NCBI RefSeq assembly: GCF_039540375.1
Contig: NZ_BAABEX010000007.1
Coordinates: forward strand, 496,001-560,000
From: Acidovorax_G lacteus
Lineage (GTDB): Bacteria; Pseudomonadota; Gammaproteobacteria; Burkholderiales; Burkholderiaceae_C
DNA: 64,000 bases
Direction of reading: 5' to 3'
The notes under the pieces were generated by a model. That model did not search any database. It saw only the letters and a program-made list of their open reading frames with translations, and was not told the origin of the DNA. The translations under genes were made by a program, and so were the position numbers. Of this stretch, positions 8,190 through 16,950 are shown in pieces (within the stretch, counting starts at the first letter, position 1; each line of letters begins with the position of its first letter).

Positions 8190-9472
8190 GAACGGTCCTT
8201 GATCGCCCGGTGGCCGATGTCGCGGCGGTACTGGGCTCCGTCGAACTGGATACCCCGCGCCACATCGTAGGCCCGCTGTTGCGCCTGGCGCACGCTGTCG
8301 GCCAGCACCGTCACGCACAGCACGCGCCCACCGCTGGTGCGCAGCGTCTCACCGTCGAGCACCGTGCCCGCGTGGAACACCATGGCGTCTTCCGCCTCCG
8401 CGGGCAGGCCGGTGATGGCGTCGCCCTTGCGCGGCGACTCGGGGTAGCCGTGCGCGGCCATCACCACGCCCAAGGCGGTGCGGCGGTCCCACTGCAGCTC
8501 GACCTGGTCCAGACGGCCCTCGACCGCAGCAAGCATGACGTCCAGCAGGTCGCTCTTGAGGCGCATGAAGATCGGCTGCGTCTCGGGGTCGCCCATGCGG
8601 CAGTTGAACTCCAGTGTGCGCGGCTGGCCCTTGGCGTCGATCATCAGGCCCGCATACAGAAAGCCGGTGTACGGGATGCCGTCTTTTTCCATGCCACGCA
8701 CCGTGGGCAGGATGATTTCGCGCATGGCGCGCGCATGCACGTCGGCCGTCACCACGGGCGCAGGCGAATACGCCCCCATGCCGCCCGTGTTGGGGCCAGT
8801 GTCACCGTCCTGCAGGCGCTTGTGGTCCTGGCTGGTGGCCAGGGCCAGCACGTTCTTGCCATCACACAGCACGATGAAGCTGGCTTCCTCGCCTTCGAGG
8901 AACTGCTCGATCACCACGCGCGCGCCGCCGTCGTTGTGTGCCACACCGTATTTGTTGTCCACCAGCATGAAGTCCACAGCGTCGTGGGCTTCCTGGGCCG
9001 TGGTGGCCACCACCACGCCCTTGCCTGCAGCCAGGCCGTCGGCCTTGACCACGATGGGCGCGCCCATGCGGTCGATGTAGGCGTGCGCGGCGGCCGGGTC
9101 CGAGAACGTTTCGTACTCAGCCGTCGGAATCTGGTGGCGCTGCATGAAGGCCTTGGAGAAGGCCTTGGAGCTTTCAAGCTGCGCGGCGGCTTGGGTGGGG
9201 CCAAAAATCTTGAGCCCGTGCGCGCGGAATTCGTCCACCACGCCCGCGGCCAGCGGGGCCTCGGGGCCTACCACCGTCAGCGCGATCTTCTCGGCCTGCG
9301 CCCATTCGCGCAGCGCCCGCACGTCGGTGATGGCGATGTTCTCCAGCCGCCCCGACAGCGCCGTGCCACCATTGCCCGGTGCCACATACACGCGCGAGAC
9401 GCGCGGCGACTGGCTGAGCTTCCATGCCATTGCGTGTTCACGGCCGCCGCCTCCAATCACAAGGACTTTCAT
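8186..9472 (-). CDS. purD: Phosphoribosylamine-glycine ligase (GAR synthetase)
   Basis: PurD ligates glycine to 5-phosphoribosylamine with ATP, the second step of purine synthesis. The 428 residues show the N-terminal MKVLVIGGGGREHAMAWKL, the NTP-binding VVGPEAPLAAGVVDEF, the ATP-grasp core with VVKADGLAAGKGVVVA, EEASFIVLCDGKNVLALATSQDHKR, the signature FNCRMGDPETQP (RFGDPETQ in most enzymes), and the C-terminal beta-barrel domain with GGRVLCVTVLADS. The length is the family norm. It overlaps yebC upstream by 4 bp (ATGA) and hemF downstream by 4 bp, so the three genes are translationally coupled. Confidence 0.97.
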   Translation of the reverse strand: MKVLVIGGGGREHAMAWKLSQSPRVSRVYVAPGNGGTALSGRLENIAITDVRALREWAQAEKIALTVVGPEAPLAAGVVDEFRAHGLKIFGPTQAAAQLESSKAFSKAFMQRHQIPTAEYETFSDPAAAHAYIDRMGAPIVVKADGLAAGKGVVVATTAQEAHDAVDFMLVDNKYGVAHNDGGARVVIEQFLEGEEASFIVLCDGKNVLALATSQDHKRLQDGDTGPNTGGMGAYSPAPVVTADVHARAMREIILPTVRGMEKDGIPYTGFLYAGLMIDAKGQPRTLEFNCRMGDPETQPIFMRLKSDLLDVMLAAVEGRLDQVELQWDRRTALGVVMAAHGYPESPRKGDAITGLPAEAEDAMVFHAGTVLDGETLRTSGGRVLCVTVLADSVRQAQQRAYDVARGIQFDGAQYRRDIGHRAIKDRS

Positions 9473-10188
9473 AGCGCGGCGTTGTGGTAAACCTCTTGCA
9501 CATCGTCCAGGTCTTCGAGCACGTCCAGCAGCTTCTGCATGCGGACAGCGTCGTCACCGACGATTTCAATGGTGTTCTCGGCGCGCATGGTCACTTCGGC
9601 AATTTCGGGCACAAGGCCCGCCGCCACCAGCGCGTTCTTCACGGCTTCGAATTCGCCCGGGGCGGTAATGACTTCGATGGCACCGTCGTCGTCGGTCACC
9701 ACGTCTTCTGCCCCGGCTTCCAGGGCCACTTCCATGACCTTGTCTTCGCTCGTGCCAGGGGCAAACACCAGCTGGCCACAGTGCTTGAACTGGAAGGCCA
9801 CCGAGCCTTCGGTGCCCATGTTGCCGCCGTACTTGTTGAAGGCATGGCGCACCTCGGCCACGGTGCGCACGCGGTTGTCCGTCATGGTGTCCACGATGAT
9901 GGCGGCGCCGCCGATGCCGTAGCCCTCGTAGCGGATTTCCTCGTAGTTCACGCCTTCGAGGTTGCCTGTGGCCTTGTCGATGTTGCGCTTGATGTTGTCG
10001 GCCGGCATGTTGGCCGCCTTGGCCTTGTCGATGGCCAGGCGCAGGCGCGGATTGGCAGCCGGATCGCCGCCGCCGCTGCGGGCCGCGACCATGATTTCTC
10101 GAATGATGCGCGTCCAGACCTTGCCGCGCTTTTCATCCTGGCGCCCCTTGCGGTGCTGGATGTTCGCCCATTTGCTGTGTCCTGCCAC
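9469..10188 (-). CDS. yebC: YebC/PmpR-family regulator or translation factor
   Basis: A 239-residue YebC/TACO1-family protein. Members act as transcriptional regulators (PmpR) or, as shown for some, as ribosome-associated factors that help translate difficult stretches. The signature N-terminus AGHSKWANIQHRKGRQD, NPRLRLAIDKAKAANMP, and RYEGYGIGGAAIIVDTMTDNRNR-like GYGIGGAAIIVDTMTDN with VRHAFNKYGGNMG are diagnostic. The length is normal. It is the first gene of the minus-strand block and is divergent from the ATPase gene at 10260. The 71-bp gap between them is AT-richer than its surroundings and probably holds both promoters. Confidence 0.93.
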   Translation of the reverse strand: MAGHSKWANIQHRKGRQDEKRGKVWTRIIREIMVAARSGGGDPAANPRLRLAIDKAKAANMPADNIKRNIDKATGNLEGVNYEEIRYEGYGIGGAAIIVDTMTDNRVRTVAEVRHAFNKYGGNMGTEGSVAFQFKHCGQLVFAPGTSEDKVMEVALEAGAEDVVTDDDGAIEVITAPGEFEAVKNALVAAGLVPEIAEVTMRAENTIEIVGDDAVRMQKLLDVLEDLDDVQEVYHNAAL

Positions 10189-10259
10189 AGGGAATCCTTC
10201 GCTATTGATTTAATCTACTGGCCGCGAATTTTACTTTTGACTGACCACCCTCCCCGACC

Positions 10260-11786
10260 ATGGCCGAACCGCTCCTGATTGCCAAGCACGCCCAGACCGA
10301 ATGCCACCTGCTGCCCGGCCTGGCGAACCGACACGGGCTGATCACCGGTGCCACGGGCACCGGCAAGACCGTGACCCTGCAAACCCTGGCCGAGCAGTTC
10401 TCGCGCATCGGTGTGCCGGTGTTCATGGCCGACGTAAAGGGCGACCTCACGGGCGTGAGCCAGGCGGGCCGCATCGGCGACAAGCTGGCCGCCGTGCTCA
10501 AAGACCGCGGGCTGGAGCTGCCCGAGCCGCTGGCCTGCCCCACCACGCTGTGGGACGTGTTTGGCGAGCAGGGCCACCCGGTGCGCGCCACGGTGTCCGA
10601 CATGGGCCCGCTGCTGCTTGGGCGCATGCTCAACCTGAACGACACACAGCTTGGCGTGCTGAACCTGGTGTTCAAGATCGCAGACGACCAGGGCCTGCTG
10701 CTGCTCGACCTCAAAGACCTGCGCGCCATGCTGCAGCATGTGGGCGACAACGCCAAGACGTTCACCACCGAGTACGGCAACATCAGCGCCGCCAGCGTGG
10801 GCGCGATCCAGCGCGGGCTGCTGCAGATCGAGCAGCAGGGCGGCGACCGCTTTTTCGGCGAGCCCATGCTGGACATCCACGACTTCATGCAGACCGATGC
10901 GGCGGGCCACGGCGTGGTCAACATCCTGGCGGCCGACAAGCTCATGAATTCGCCGCGGCTGTACGCCACCTTTTTGCTGTGGATGCTGTCCGAGCTGTTC
11001 GAGACGCTGCCCGAAATCGGCGACCCCGACAAACCCAAGCTCGTGTTCTTCTTTGACGAGGCGCACCTGCTGTTCAACGAAGCGCCCAAGGTGCTGATTG
11101 AGCGCATCGAGCTCGTGGTGCGGCTGGTGCGTTCCAAGGGCGTGGGCGTGTACTTCGTCACACAGAACCCGCTCGACATTCCAGACAGCGTGCTCGCCCA
11201 GCTGGGCAACCGTGTGCAGCACGCGCTGCGCGCCTTCACGCCGCGCGACCAAAAGGCGGTGAAGGCCACGGCCACCACCATGCGGCAAAAGCCGGGGCTT
11301 GACATCGAGACGGCCATCACCGAACTGGCCGTGGGCGAGGCGCTGGTGAGCTTTCTCGATGCCAAGGGCCGCCCGAGTGTGACGGAGCGCGTGTTCGTGC
11401 TGCCCCCGGGCAGCCAGATCGGCCCGATCACCCCGCCACAGCGCCAGGCGCTGCTGCAGGGATCGCTGGTGGCCGGGGTGTACGAAAAGGCGGTGGACCG
11501 CGAGTCGGCCTACGAAATCCTCAAGGGCCGCACCGCCGAGGTGCAGGCCCAGACGGCCGCCGGCAAGCCCGGTGCAGCCGGTGCGGCAGCCGATGACAAC
11601 GGCCTGCTGGGCGGCCTGAGCGACGTGCTGTTCGGCTCCACCGGCCCGCGCGGCGGCCGCCGCGAGGGCCTGGCGCAGACCATGGCCAAGTCGGCTGTGC
11701 GCACCATGGGCACCACGTTGGGCAAAGAAATTCTGCGCGGCGTGATGGGCAGCATCTTTGGCGGCAGCGGCAGCCGTCGGCGCTGA
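10260..11786 (+). CDS. HerA-like ATPase of the DUF853/YjgR family
   Basis: A 508-residue P-loop ATPase related to HerA/FtsK translocases and matching E. coli YjgR (DUF853), whose role is not established. Visible are the Walker A region ITGATGTGKTVTLQTLAEQ (residues 27-45), FMADVKGDLTGVSQ, Walker B KLVFFFDEAHLLFNEAPK, the sensor-like VYFVTQNPLDIPDSVLAQLGNRVQHALRA segment, and a low-complexity Ala/Gly region (about 425-445) before a C-terminal arginine-containing tail GSIFGGSGSRRR. The length is that of YjgR. It stands alone, divergent from yebC. It may act in DNA processing, but no HerA partner (NurA) is adjacent. Confidence 0.85.
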   Translation: MAEPLLIAKHAQTECHLLPGLANRHGLITGATGTGKTVTLQTLAEQFSRIGVPVFMADVKGDLTGVSQAGRIGDKLAAVLKDRGLELPEPLACPTTLWDVFGEQGHPVRATVSDMGPLLLGRMLNLNDTQLGVLNLVFKIADDQGLLLLDLKDLRAMLQHVGDNAKTFTTEYGNISAASVGAIQRGLLQIEQQGGDRFFGEPMLDIHDFMQTDAAGHGVVNILAADKLMNSPRLYATFLLWMLSELFETLPEIGDPDKPKLVFFFDEAHLLFNEAPKVLIERIELVVRLVRSKGVGVYFVTQNPLDIPDSVLAQLGNRVQHALRAFTPRDQKAVKATATTMRQKPGLDIETAITELAVGEALVSFLDAKGRPSVTERVFVLPPGSQIGPITPPQRQALLQGSLVAGVYEKAVDRESAYEILKGRTAEVQAQTAAGKPGAAGAAADDNGLLGGLSDVLFGSTGPRGGRREGLAQTMAKSAVRTMGTTLGKEILRGVMGSIFGGSGSRRR

Positions 11787-11962
11787 CCAGGGGGCCGCCT
11801 GGCCCCAGGCATGACGGGGGCTGCGCGCTGTCACAGCCGCACCACAGGGCGCATCCCGCACGCAGCGACTGTCACGCAACGGTCATCGATCTGCCATGCA
11901 ATGGAGGCACAGGTCCACAGCACCTGTGGACTCCACCCCACAACAACAAAAAGGGAGGCTGC

Positions 11963-12763
11963 ATGACACGAACGGATCGGCTCGCATTGCGCTGGGGACA
12001 CACCATCCCGCTGCTGTGCATCGGTCTCTGGGTGCTGACGGTTGCCGGGGCGTTTGCCCACTGGTGGCGGCCCCAGTGGTACTGGATTCCCTCGCTGTTC
12101 GTCTCGGTGGTGGCGGCGGCCCTGGCCCATGCGTGGGTGCAATCGGTGCGCAGGCGCTTCATCCGCGAAGCCCCCCTGCCCCGCCACCTGCAGCGCAAGC
12201 TGCTGGCGGCCTATCCGCACCTGCAGCCGCGCGACGCCGAGCTGATCGAGCGCGGCTTGCGCCAGTTCTTCCTGGCCTGTGCACAGAGCCGGCGGCAGCT
12301 GGTGGCCATGCCCTCACAGGCGGTCGATACGCTCTGGCACGAGTTCATCCTGCACACCCAGGCCTACCGCCGTTGGTGCCAGCTGGCGCTGGGGCACTTT
12401 CTGCACCACACACCGGCCGAGGCGCTGGGCACGCGCGCCCGGCACAACGACGCGCTGCGGCGCGCCTGGTTCTGGGCCTGCAAGGAAGAATCCATCGACC
12501 CCAAGGCCCCTAGCCGCCTGCCGCTACTGTTTGCGCTGGATGCCAAGTTCGCGATTCCCGGCGGCTTTCACTACCTGCCCGACTGCCGGCTGACAGGCCC
12601 TGCAGCTGCAAAGGCCGACGGCTCGGGCGGCTCGCCCTATTGCGGCACGCACTTCTCGGACAGCAGCTACAGCGGCAGTGCCGACGACTTTGGCGGGGCC
12701 GACAGCAGCGATGGCGGAGGCGACGGGGGCGATGGCGGAGGCTGCGGCGGCGGGGGCGACTGA
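11963..12763 (+). CDS. Membrane-anchored glycine-rich domain protein
   Basis: A 266-residue protein of unknown function. Two hydrophobic segments near the N-terminus (about residues 13-30 and 38-55) anchor it in the inner membrane. The middle carries a helical domain with AVDTLWHEFILHTQAYRRWC, matching the conserved W-H-x-F/H-I-L-x-T-x-x-Y-x-x-C pattern of glycine-rich-domain-like proteins in bacteria and plants. The C-terminus (about 215-266) is a Ser/Asp/Gly tract ending in GGDGGGCGGGGD; such tails occur on TIGR04222-like membrane proteins. ATG at 11963 follows AAGGGAGG, a strong ribosome-binding site, which decides the start. It is flanked downstream by a palindromic repeat. Single gene; function not inferable. 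Confidence 0.75.
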   Translation: MTRTDRLALRWGHTIPLLCIGLWVLTVAGAFAHWWRPQWYWIPSLFVSVVAAALAHAWVQSVRRRFIREAPLPRHLQRKLLAAYPHLQPRDAELIERGLRQFFLACAQSRRQLVAMPSQAVDTLWHEFILHTQAYRRWCQLALGHFLHHTPAEALGTRARHNDALRRAWFWACKEESIDPKAPSRLPLLFALDAKFAIPGGFHYLPDCRLTGPAAAKADGSGGSPYCGTHFSDSSYSGSADDFGGADSSDGGGDGGDGGGCGGGGD

Positions 12764-12800
12764 GCTGCGCAGGCAGTGCCCGCCTGGCGCGCCGACGATT

Positions 12801-12856
12801 GCTCCTGATTTGATAGCTGCTCGTGCTTGATTGATAAGCACGAGCAACCTATTTGA
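12801..12856. repeat. palindromic repeat, copy 2
   Basis: Arms TGCTCGTGCTT (12818-12828) and AAGCACGAGCA (12836-12846) flank a 7-nt loop. It is preceded by GCTCCTGATTTGATAGC and followed by ACCTATTTGATGG. It lies between the glycine-rich protein gene and the crotonase gene. Confidence 0.85.
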
Positions 12857-12924
12857 TGGACAAGCCTGCACGCGTCACGCGGGCGACGCCATGGCACTTG
12901 CGCTGCGCAGTACAGTGTGCAGCC

Positions 12925-13770
12925 ATGAACACGCTCACCTGCTTCTCCCTCACCGTCACCGACCATGTGGCCCACCTGGTGCTCAACCGGCCCGAGGCCC
13001 TGAACACCATGCACCCGACCTTCTGGCGCGAGCTGGACGAGGCGCTGGCGCACCTGCACCAGGGCGGCAGCGGCGCGCGGGCGCTGGTGATCAGCAGCAC
13101 AGGCAAGCACTTCAGCGCGGGCATGGCGCTCGAAACCTTTGGCGGCGCCATCACCATGGACGACCAGAGCCCCGAGGGCCGTGCGGCCATCTTTGACCTG
13201 CTCACCGACATGCAGGCCACCTTCACGCGCATCGAGCAGCTGCGCATCCCCGTGATCTTCGCCATCCACGGCGGCTGCATTGGCGGCGCGGTGGACATGG
13301 TCACCACCGGCTGCGTGCGCTATGCGTCGCAAGACGCGTTCTTCTGCATCCAGGAAATCAACATCGGCATGGTGGCCGACGTGGGCACGCTGCAGCGCCT
13401 GCCCAAGCTCATTCCCATCGGCCTGGTCAAGGAACTGGCCTACACCGGCCGCCGCATGGACGCGCGCCGCGCCCGCGAATGCGGCCTGGTGAACGAGGTG
13501 TTCGACACCCACGAGGCCACGGTGGAAGCCGCCCTGGCCTGCGCGCGCGAGATCGCCGCCAAGCCGCCCGTGGCCATCTGGGGCACCAAGCAGGCCGTGC
13601 ACTATGCGCGCGACCACAGCGTGGAAGACAGCCTGCGCCAGATGGGCTGGCTGCAGGGCGCGATCTGGAGCAATGCCCATGTGCGCGAATCGGTGGTGGC
13701 GATGAAGCAAAAACGTGCGGCGGCCTTCCCGGACCTCGCACCGCTGCACCGCTTCAGCGACGCGGGCTGA
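12925..13770 (+). CDS. Crotonase-family protein, dienoyl-CoA isomerase-like
   Basis: A 281-residue crotonase. Residues 120-165 (GGAVDMVTTGC, EINIGMVADVGTLQRLPKLI) match delta3,5-delta2,4-dienoyl-CoA isomerase (ECH1) closely, including counterparts of all three rat ECH1 catalytic acids: Asp124, Glu144 and Asp152. That enzyme moves double bonds during beta-oxidation of unsaturated fatty acids. The oxyanion-hole motif GKHFSAGM (60-67) and IHGGCIGGAVD are present. I start at 12925 (MNTLTCF); a longer frame opening at 12853 begins at the edge of the palindromic repeat and is unlikely. It is a stand-alone gene, and annotation as enoyl-CoA hydratase is the obvious alternative. Overall resemblance and catalytic residues favour isomerase. 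Confidence 0.8.
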   Translation: MNTLTCFSLTVTDHVAHLVLNRPEALNTMHPTFWRELDEALAHLHQGGSGARALVISSTGKHFSAGMALETFGGAITMDDQSPEGRAAIFDLLTDMQATFTRIEQLRIPVIFAIHGGCIGGAVDMVTTGCVRYASQDAFFCIQEINIGMVADVGTLQRLPKLIPIGLVKELAYTGRRMDARRARECGLVNEVFDTHEATVEAALACAREIAAKPPVAIWGTKQAVHYARDHSVEDSLRQMGWLQGAIWSNAHVRESVVAMKQKRAAAFPDLAPLHRFSDAG

Positions 13771-13850
13771 GCGCAACCCCCTGCGGCACCGCGCCTGCCA
13801 CCGGGCGCGGCTGCGCATCCGTGCGGCACCAGGTTCGGCCCAGCGGATCT

Positions 13851-13884
13851 GCGCTCCTGATGTGATAGCACCCCACGCAGCAAA
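13851..13884. repeat. decayed copy of the palindromic repeat
   Basis: GCGCTCCTGATGTGATAGCA matches the left flank of copy 2 (GCTCCTGATTTGATAGCT) with two changes. The central palindrome is then disrupted, but a remnant, GGCAAGCACAAG, is recognisable. It looks like a degraded member of the family in the gap between the crotonase and the dehydratase genes. Confidence 0.45.
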
Positions 13885-13995
13885 GGCAAGCACAAGAGGC
13901 CGGTTTTTGCCGCGCCCGGCTTGCCCAGCGCAGCGCAGCATGGCTATGATGGGCCGCATCGCGGGCATCCCGTCTGCGCGCACCTTCACACCGCC

Positions 13996-15003
13996 ATGCC
14001 GCATCCCATGCCGCCCTCGGCGTCTGCCGCCACCGCCCCTGCGGGCACACCCCCCACCTTTGCCGATGTGCAGGACGCCGCCCAGCGCCTGGCCGGCAAC
14101 GCGCACCGCACGCCGGTGCTGCGCTCGGTATCGGCCGACGACATGCTGGGCGGGCGCGTGTACTTCAAGTGCGAGAACCTGCAGCGCACGGGCTCATTCA
14201 AGTTCCGCGGCGCCTACAACGCGCTCAGCCGCCTGAGCGACGCGCAGCGCAAAGCCGGTGTGCTGGCCTTCTCGGCGGGCAACCACGCGCAGGCGGTGGC
14301 GCTGTCGGCACGGCTGCTCGACATGCCCGCCGTGATCGTCATGCCCGAGGACGCGCCCGTCTCCAAGATGGCTGCCACGCGGGCCTACGGCGCGCAGGTG
14401 GTCACCTACAACCGCTACACCGAAGACCGCGAGGCCATCAGCCGCCGCATTGCGCAGGAGCGCGGCCTCACGCTGATCCCGCCGTTCGACCACCCGCACG
14501 TGATCGCCGGCCAAGGCACGGCCGCGCTCGAACTGCTGCAGGAAGTGCCCGACCTGGACCTGCTGTTCGTGTGCGTGGGCGGCGGCGGCCTGCTGGCCGG
14601 CAGCCTGCTGGCTGCGCAGGCGCTGGCCCCGCACTGCCGCGTGGTGGGCGTGGAGCCCGCCGCGGGCAACGACGGCCAGCAATCGGTGCGCGCGGGCCAC
14701 ATCGTGCGCATTCCTACCCCGCACACCATTGCCGACGGCGCGCAGACCCAGGCGCTGGGCGAGCTCACCTTCCCCATCATCCGGGCCCATGTGCACGACA
14801 TGGTCACGGCCACCGACGAGCAGTTGATGCAAGGCCTGCGCTTTTTTGCAGAGCGCAAGAAAATCGTGGTCGAGCCCACGGGTGCGCTCGCTCTGGCCGG
14901 GGCGCTGCACGGCGGTGTCTCCACCCGCGGCCAGCGCGTGGGGCTGATCATCAGCGGCGGCAACGTCGATCTGGCCCGCTACGCCCGCTTTCTGGCAGAC
15001 TGA
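13996..15003 (+). CDS. Threonine/serine or threo-3-hydroxyaspartate ammonia-lyase
   Basis: A 335-residue fold-type II PLP enzyme. NLQRTGSFKFRGAYNAL holds the Schiff-base lysine (Lys69 from the 13996 start); SAGNHAQAVAL binds the substrate carboxylate, and CVGGGGLLAG binds the PLP phosphate. The C-terminal ACT regulatory domain of biosynthetic IlvA is missing, so this is a catabolic-type enzyme such as TdcB-like threonine dehydratase, serine racemase/dehydratase or L-threo-3-hydroxyaspartate ammonia-lyase; these cannot be separated by eye. The start at 13996 gives an N-terminal Pro/Ala-rich leader; a frame to 13921 is open but has no better ribosome-binding site. Single gene upstream of upp, with a 67-bp gap. 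Confidence 0.82.
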   Translation: MPHPMPPSASAATAPAGTPPTFADVQDAAQRLAGNAHRTPVLRSVSADDMLGGRVYFKCENLQRTGSFKFRGAYNALSRLSDAQRKAGVLAFSAGNHAQAVALSARLLDMPAVIVMPEDAPVSKMAATRAYGAQVVTYNRYTEDREAISRRIAQERGLTLIPPFDHPHVIAGQGTAALELLQEVPDLDLLFVCVGGGGLLAGSLLAAQALAPHCRVVGVEPAAGNDGQQSVRAGHIVRIPTPHTIADGAQTQALGELTFPIIRAHVHDMVTATDEQLMQGLRFFAERKKIVVEPTGALALAGALHGGVSTRGQRVGLIISGGNVDLARYARFLAD

Positions 15004-15070
15004 CCGGTTTTTTCCATCTTTCAACGCCCGCCGGGTGCGCCGCCGCGCGGCCCGGCCTCTGTAAACCGCC

Positions 15071-15706
<636 letters not shown>

Positions 15707-15812
15707 GCCCAGGCGACGCGCCTGAAGCCCGGCTGGCGCGCATCTTGCAGCCTGCGGCGGCACCGTTACCGTCATGCACCGTTCTGGTTCACCCTTGTCT
15801 GGAGATTGCCCG

Positions 15813-16823
15813 ATGACCACCCGCCGCCTTTTCACCGGCCACCTGCTGGCCACTTCCATCGCCCTGTCGGCCGCACTGGGCCTGGCCCCGTCGCTGGCGG
15901 CGGCGCAGGCCAAGCTCAAGGTGGCGGCCATCTACACGGTGCCGTTCGAGCAGCAGTGGGTCAGCCGCATCCACAAGGCGCTCAAGGCCGCCGAAGCGCG
16001 GGGCGAGATCGAATACAAGGCCAGCGAAAACGTGGCCAACGCCGACTACGAGCGCGTGATGCGCGAGTACATCGCCGCCGGCAACCAGCTCATCGTGGGC
16101 GAGGTGTTCGGCGTGGAGGCCGCCGCCCGCAAGGTGGCCAAAGACTTTCCCAAGGTGCAGTTCCTCATGGGTTCGTCGGGCAAGCCACAGGCGCCCAACT
16201 TCAGCGTGTTCGACAACTACATCCAGGAGCCCGCCTATCTCACCGGCATGATCGCGGGCGGCATGACCAAGACGAACAAGATCGGCATGGTCGGCGGTTT
16301 TCCGATCCCTGAGGTCAACCGCCTGATGCATGCCTTCATGGCCGGTGCCAAGGAGGTGAACCCCAAGGTCGAGTTCACGGTGACCTTCATCAACAGCTGG
16401 TTCGACCCGCCCAAGGCCAAGGAAGCCACGCTCGCCATGATCGACAAGGGCGCCGACGTGCTGTACGCCGAGCGTTTTGGCGTGAGCGATGCGGCCAAGG
16501 AAAAGGGCAAGCTCGCCATTGGCAACGTCATCAACACCCAGCCGCAGTACCCCGACACGGTGGTGGCCTCGGCCCTGTGGCACATGGAGCCGAGCATCGA
16601 CCGCGCGATCAAGCTGGTCAAAGAGGGCAAGTTCACCGCCGAGGACTACGGCCCGTATTCGATGATGAAGCACAAGGGGTCTGAGCTCTCGCCGCTGGGT
16701 ACGTTCGAGAAGAAAGTCCCGGCCGATCTGGTGGCCAAGGTGCGCGCCCGCGAGGCTGAGATTCTCTCGGGCAAGTTCACCGTCAAGGTGGACGACTCGC
16801 AGCCCAAGTCCACCGCCAAGTGA
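15813..16823 (+). CDS. BMP-family ABC transporter substrate-binding protein
   Basis: A 336-residue periplasmic binding protein of the BMP/PnrA (Med) family, whose members bind nucleosides or nucleobases. The N-terminus MTTRRLFTGHLLATSIA..SLAAAQA is a signal peptide with likely cleavage after AAAQA (about residue 33). The BMP domain follows (VAAIYTVPFEQQWVSRIHKAL, YAERFGVSDAAKEKGKLAIG, DTVVASALWHMEPSIDRA). No lipobox cysteine is present, so it is soluble periplasmic rather than a lipoprotein. GGAGA-like TGGAGATTGCCCG precedes the ATG at 15813 and decides this start over an in-frame ATG at 15774. Position between upp and codA suggests a pyrimidine ligand. Confidence 0.9.
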   Translation: MTTRRLFTGHLLATSIALSAALGLAPSLAAAQAKLKVAAIYTVPFEQQWVSRIHKALKAAEARGEIEYKASENVANADYERVMREYIAAGNQLIVGEVFGVEAAARKVAKDFPKVQFLMGSSGKPQAPNFSVFDNYIQEPAYLTGMIAGGMTKTNKIGMVGGFPIPEVNRLMHAFMAGAKEVNPKVEFTVTFINSWFDPPKAKEATLAMIDKGADVLYAERFGVSDAAKEKGKLAIGNVINTQPQYPDTVVASALWHMEPSIDRAIKLVKEGKFTAEDYGPYSMMKHKGSELSPLGTFEKKVPADLVAKVRAREAEILSGKFTVKVDDSQPKSTAK

Positions 16824-16950
16824 AGGGGCACGGCGCCCGCAGACGGCGCGGCGTGGGCCACGGCCCCGCCACGCCCGCCTTGGTGCGCCGGCTTGTGCCC
16901 GCTTCCCTCGCCACGTCCTCCTCAGCCCGCACACTGTGCAAGACGCTGGC

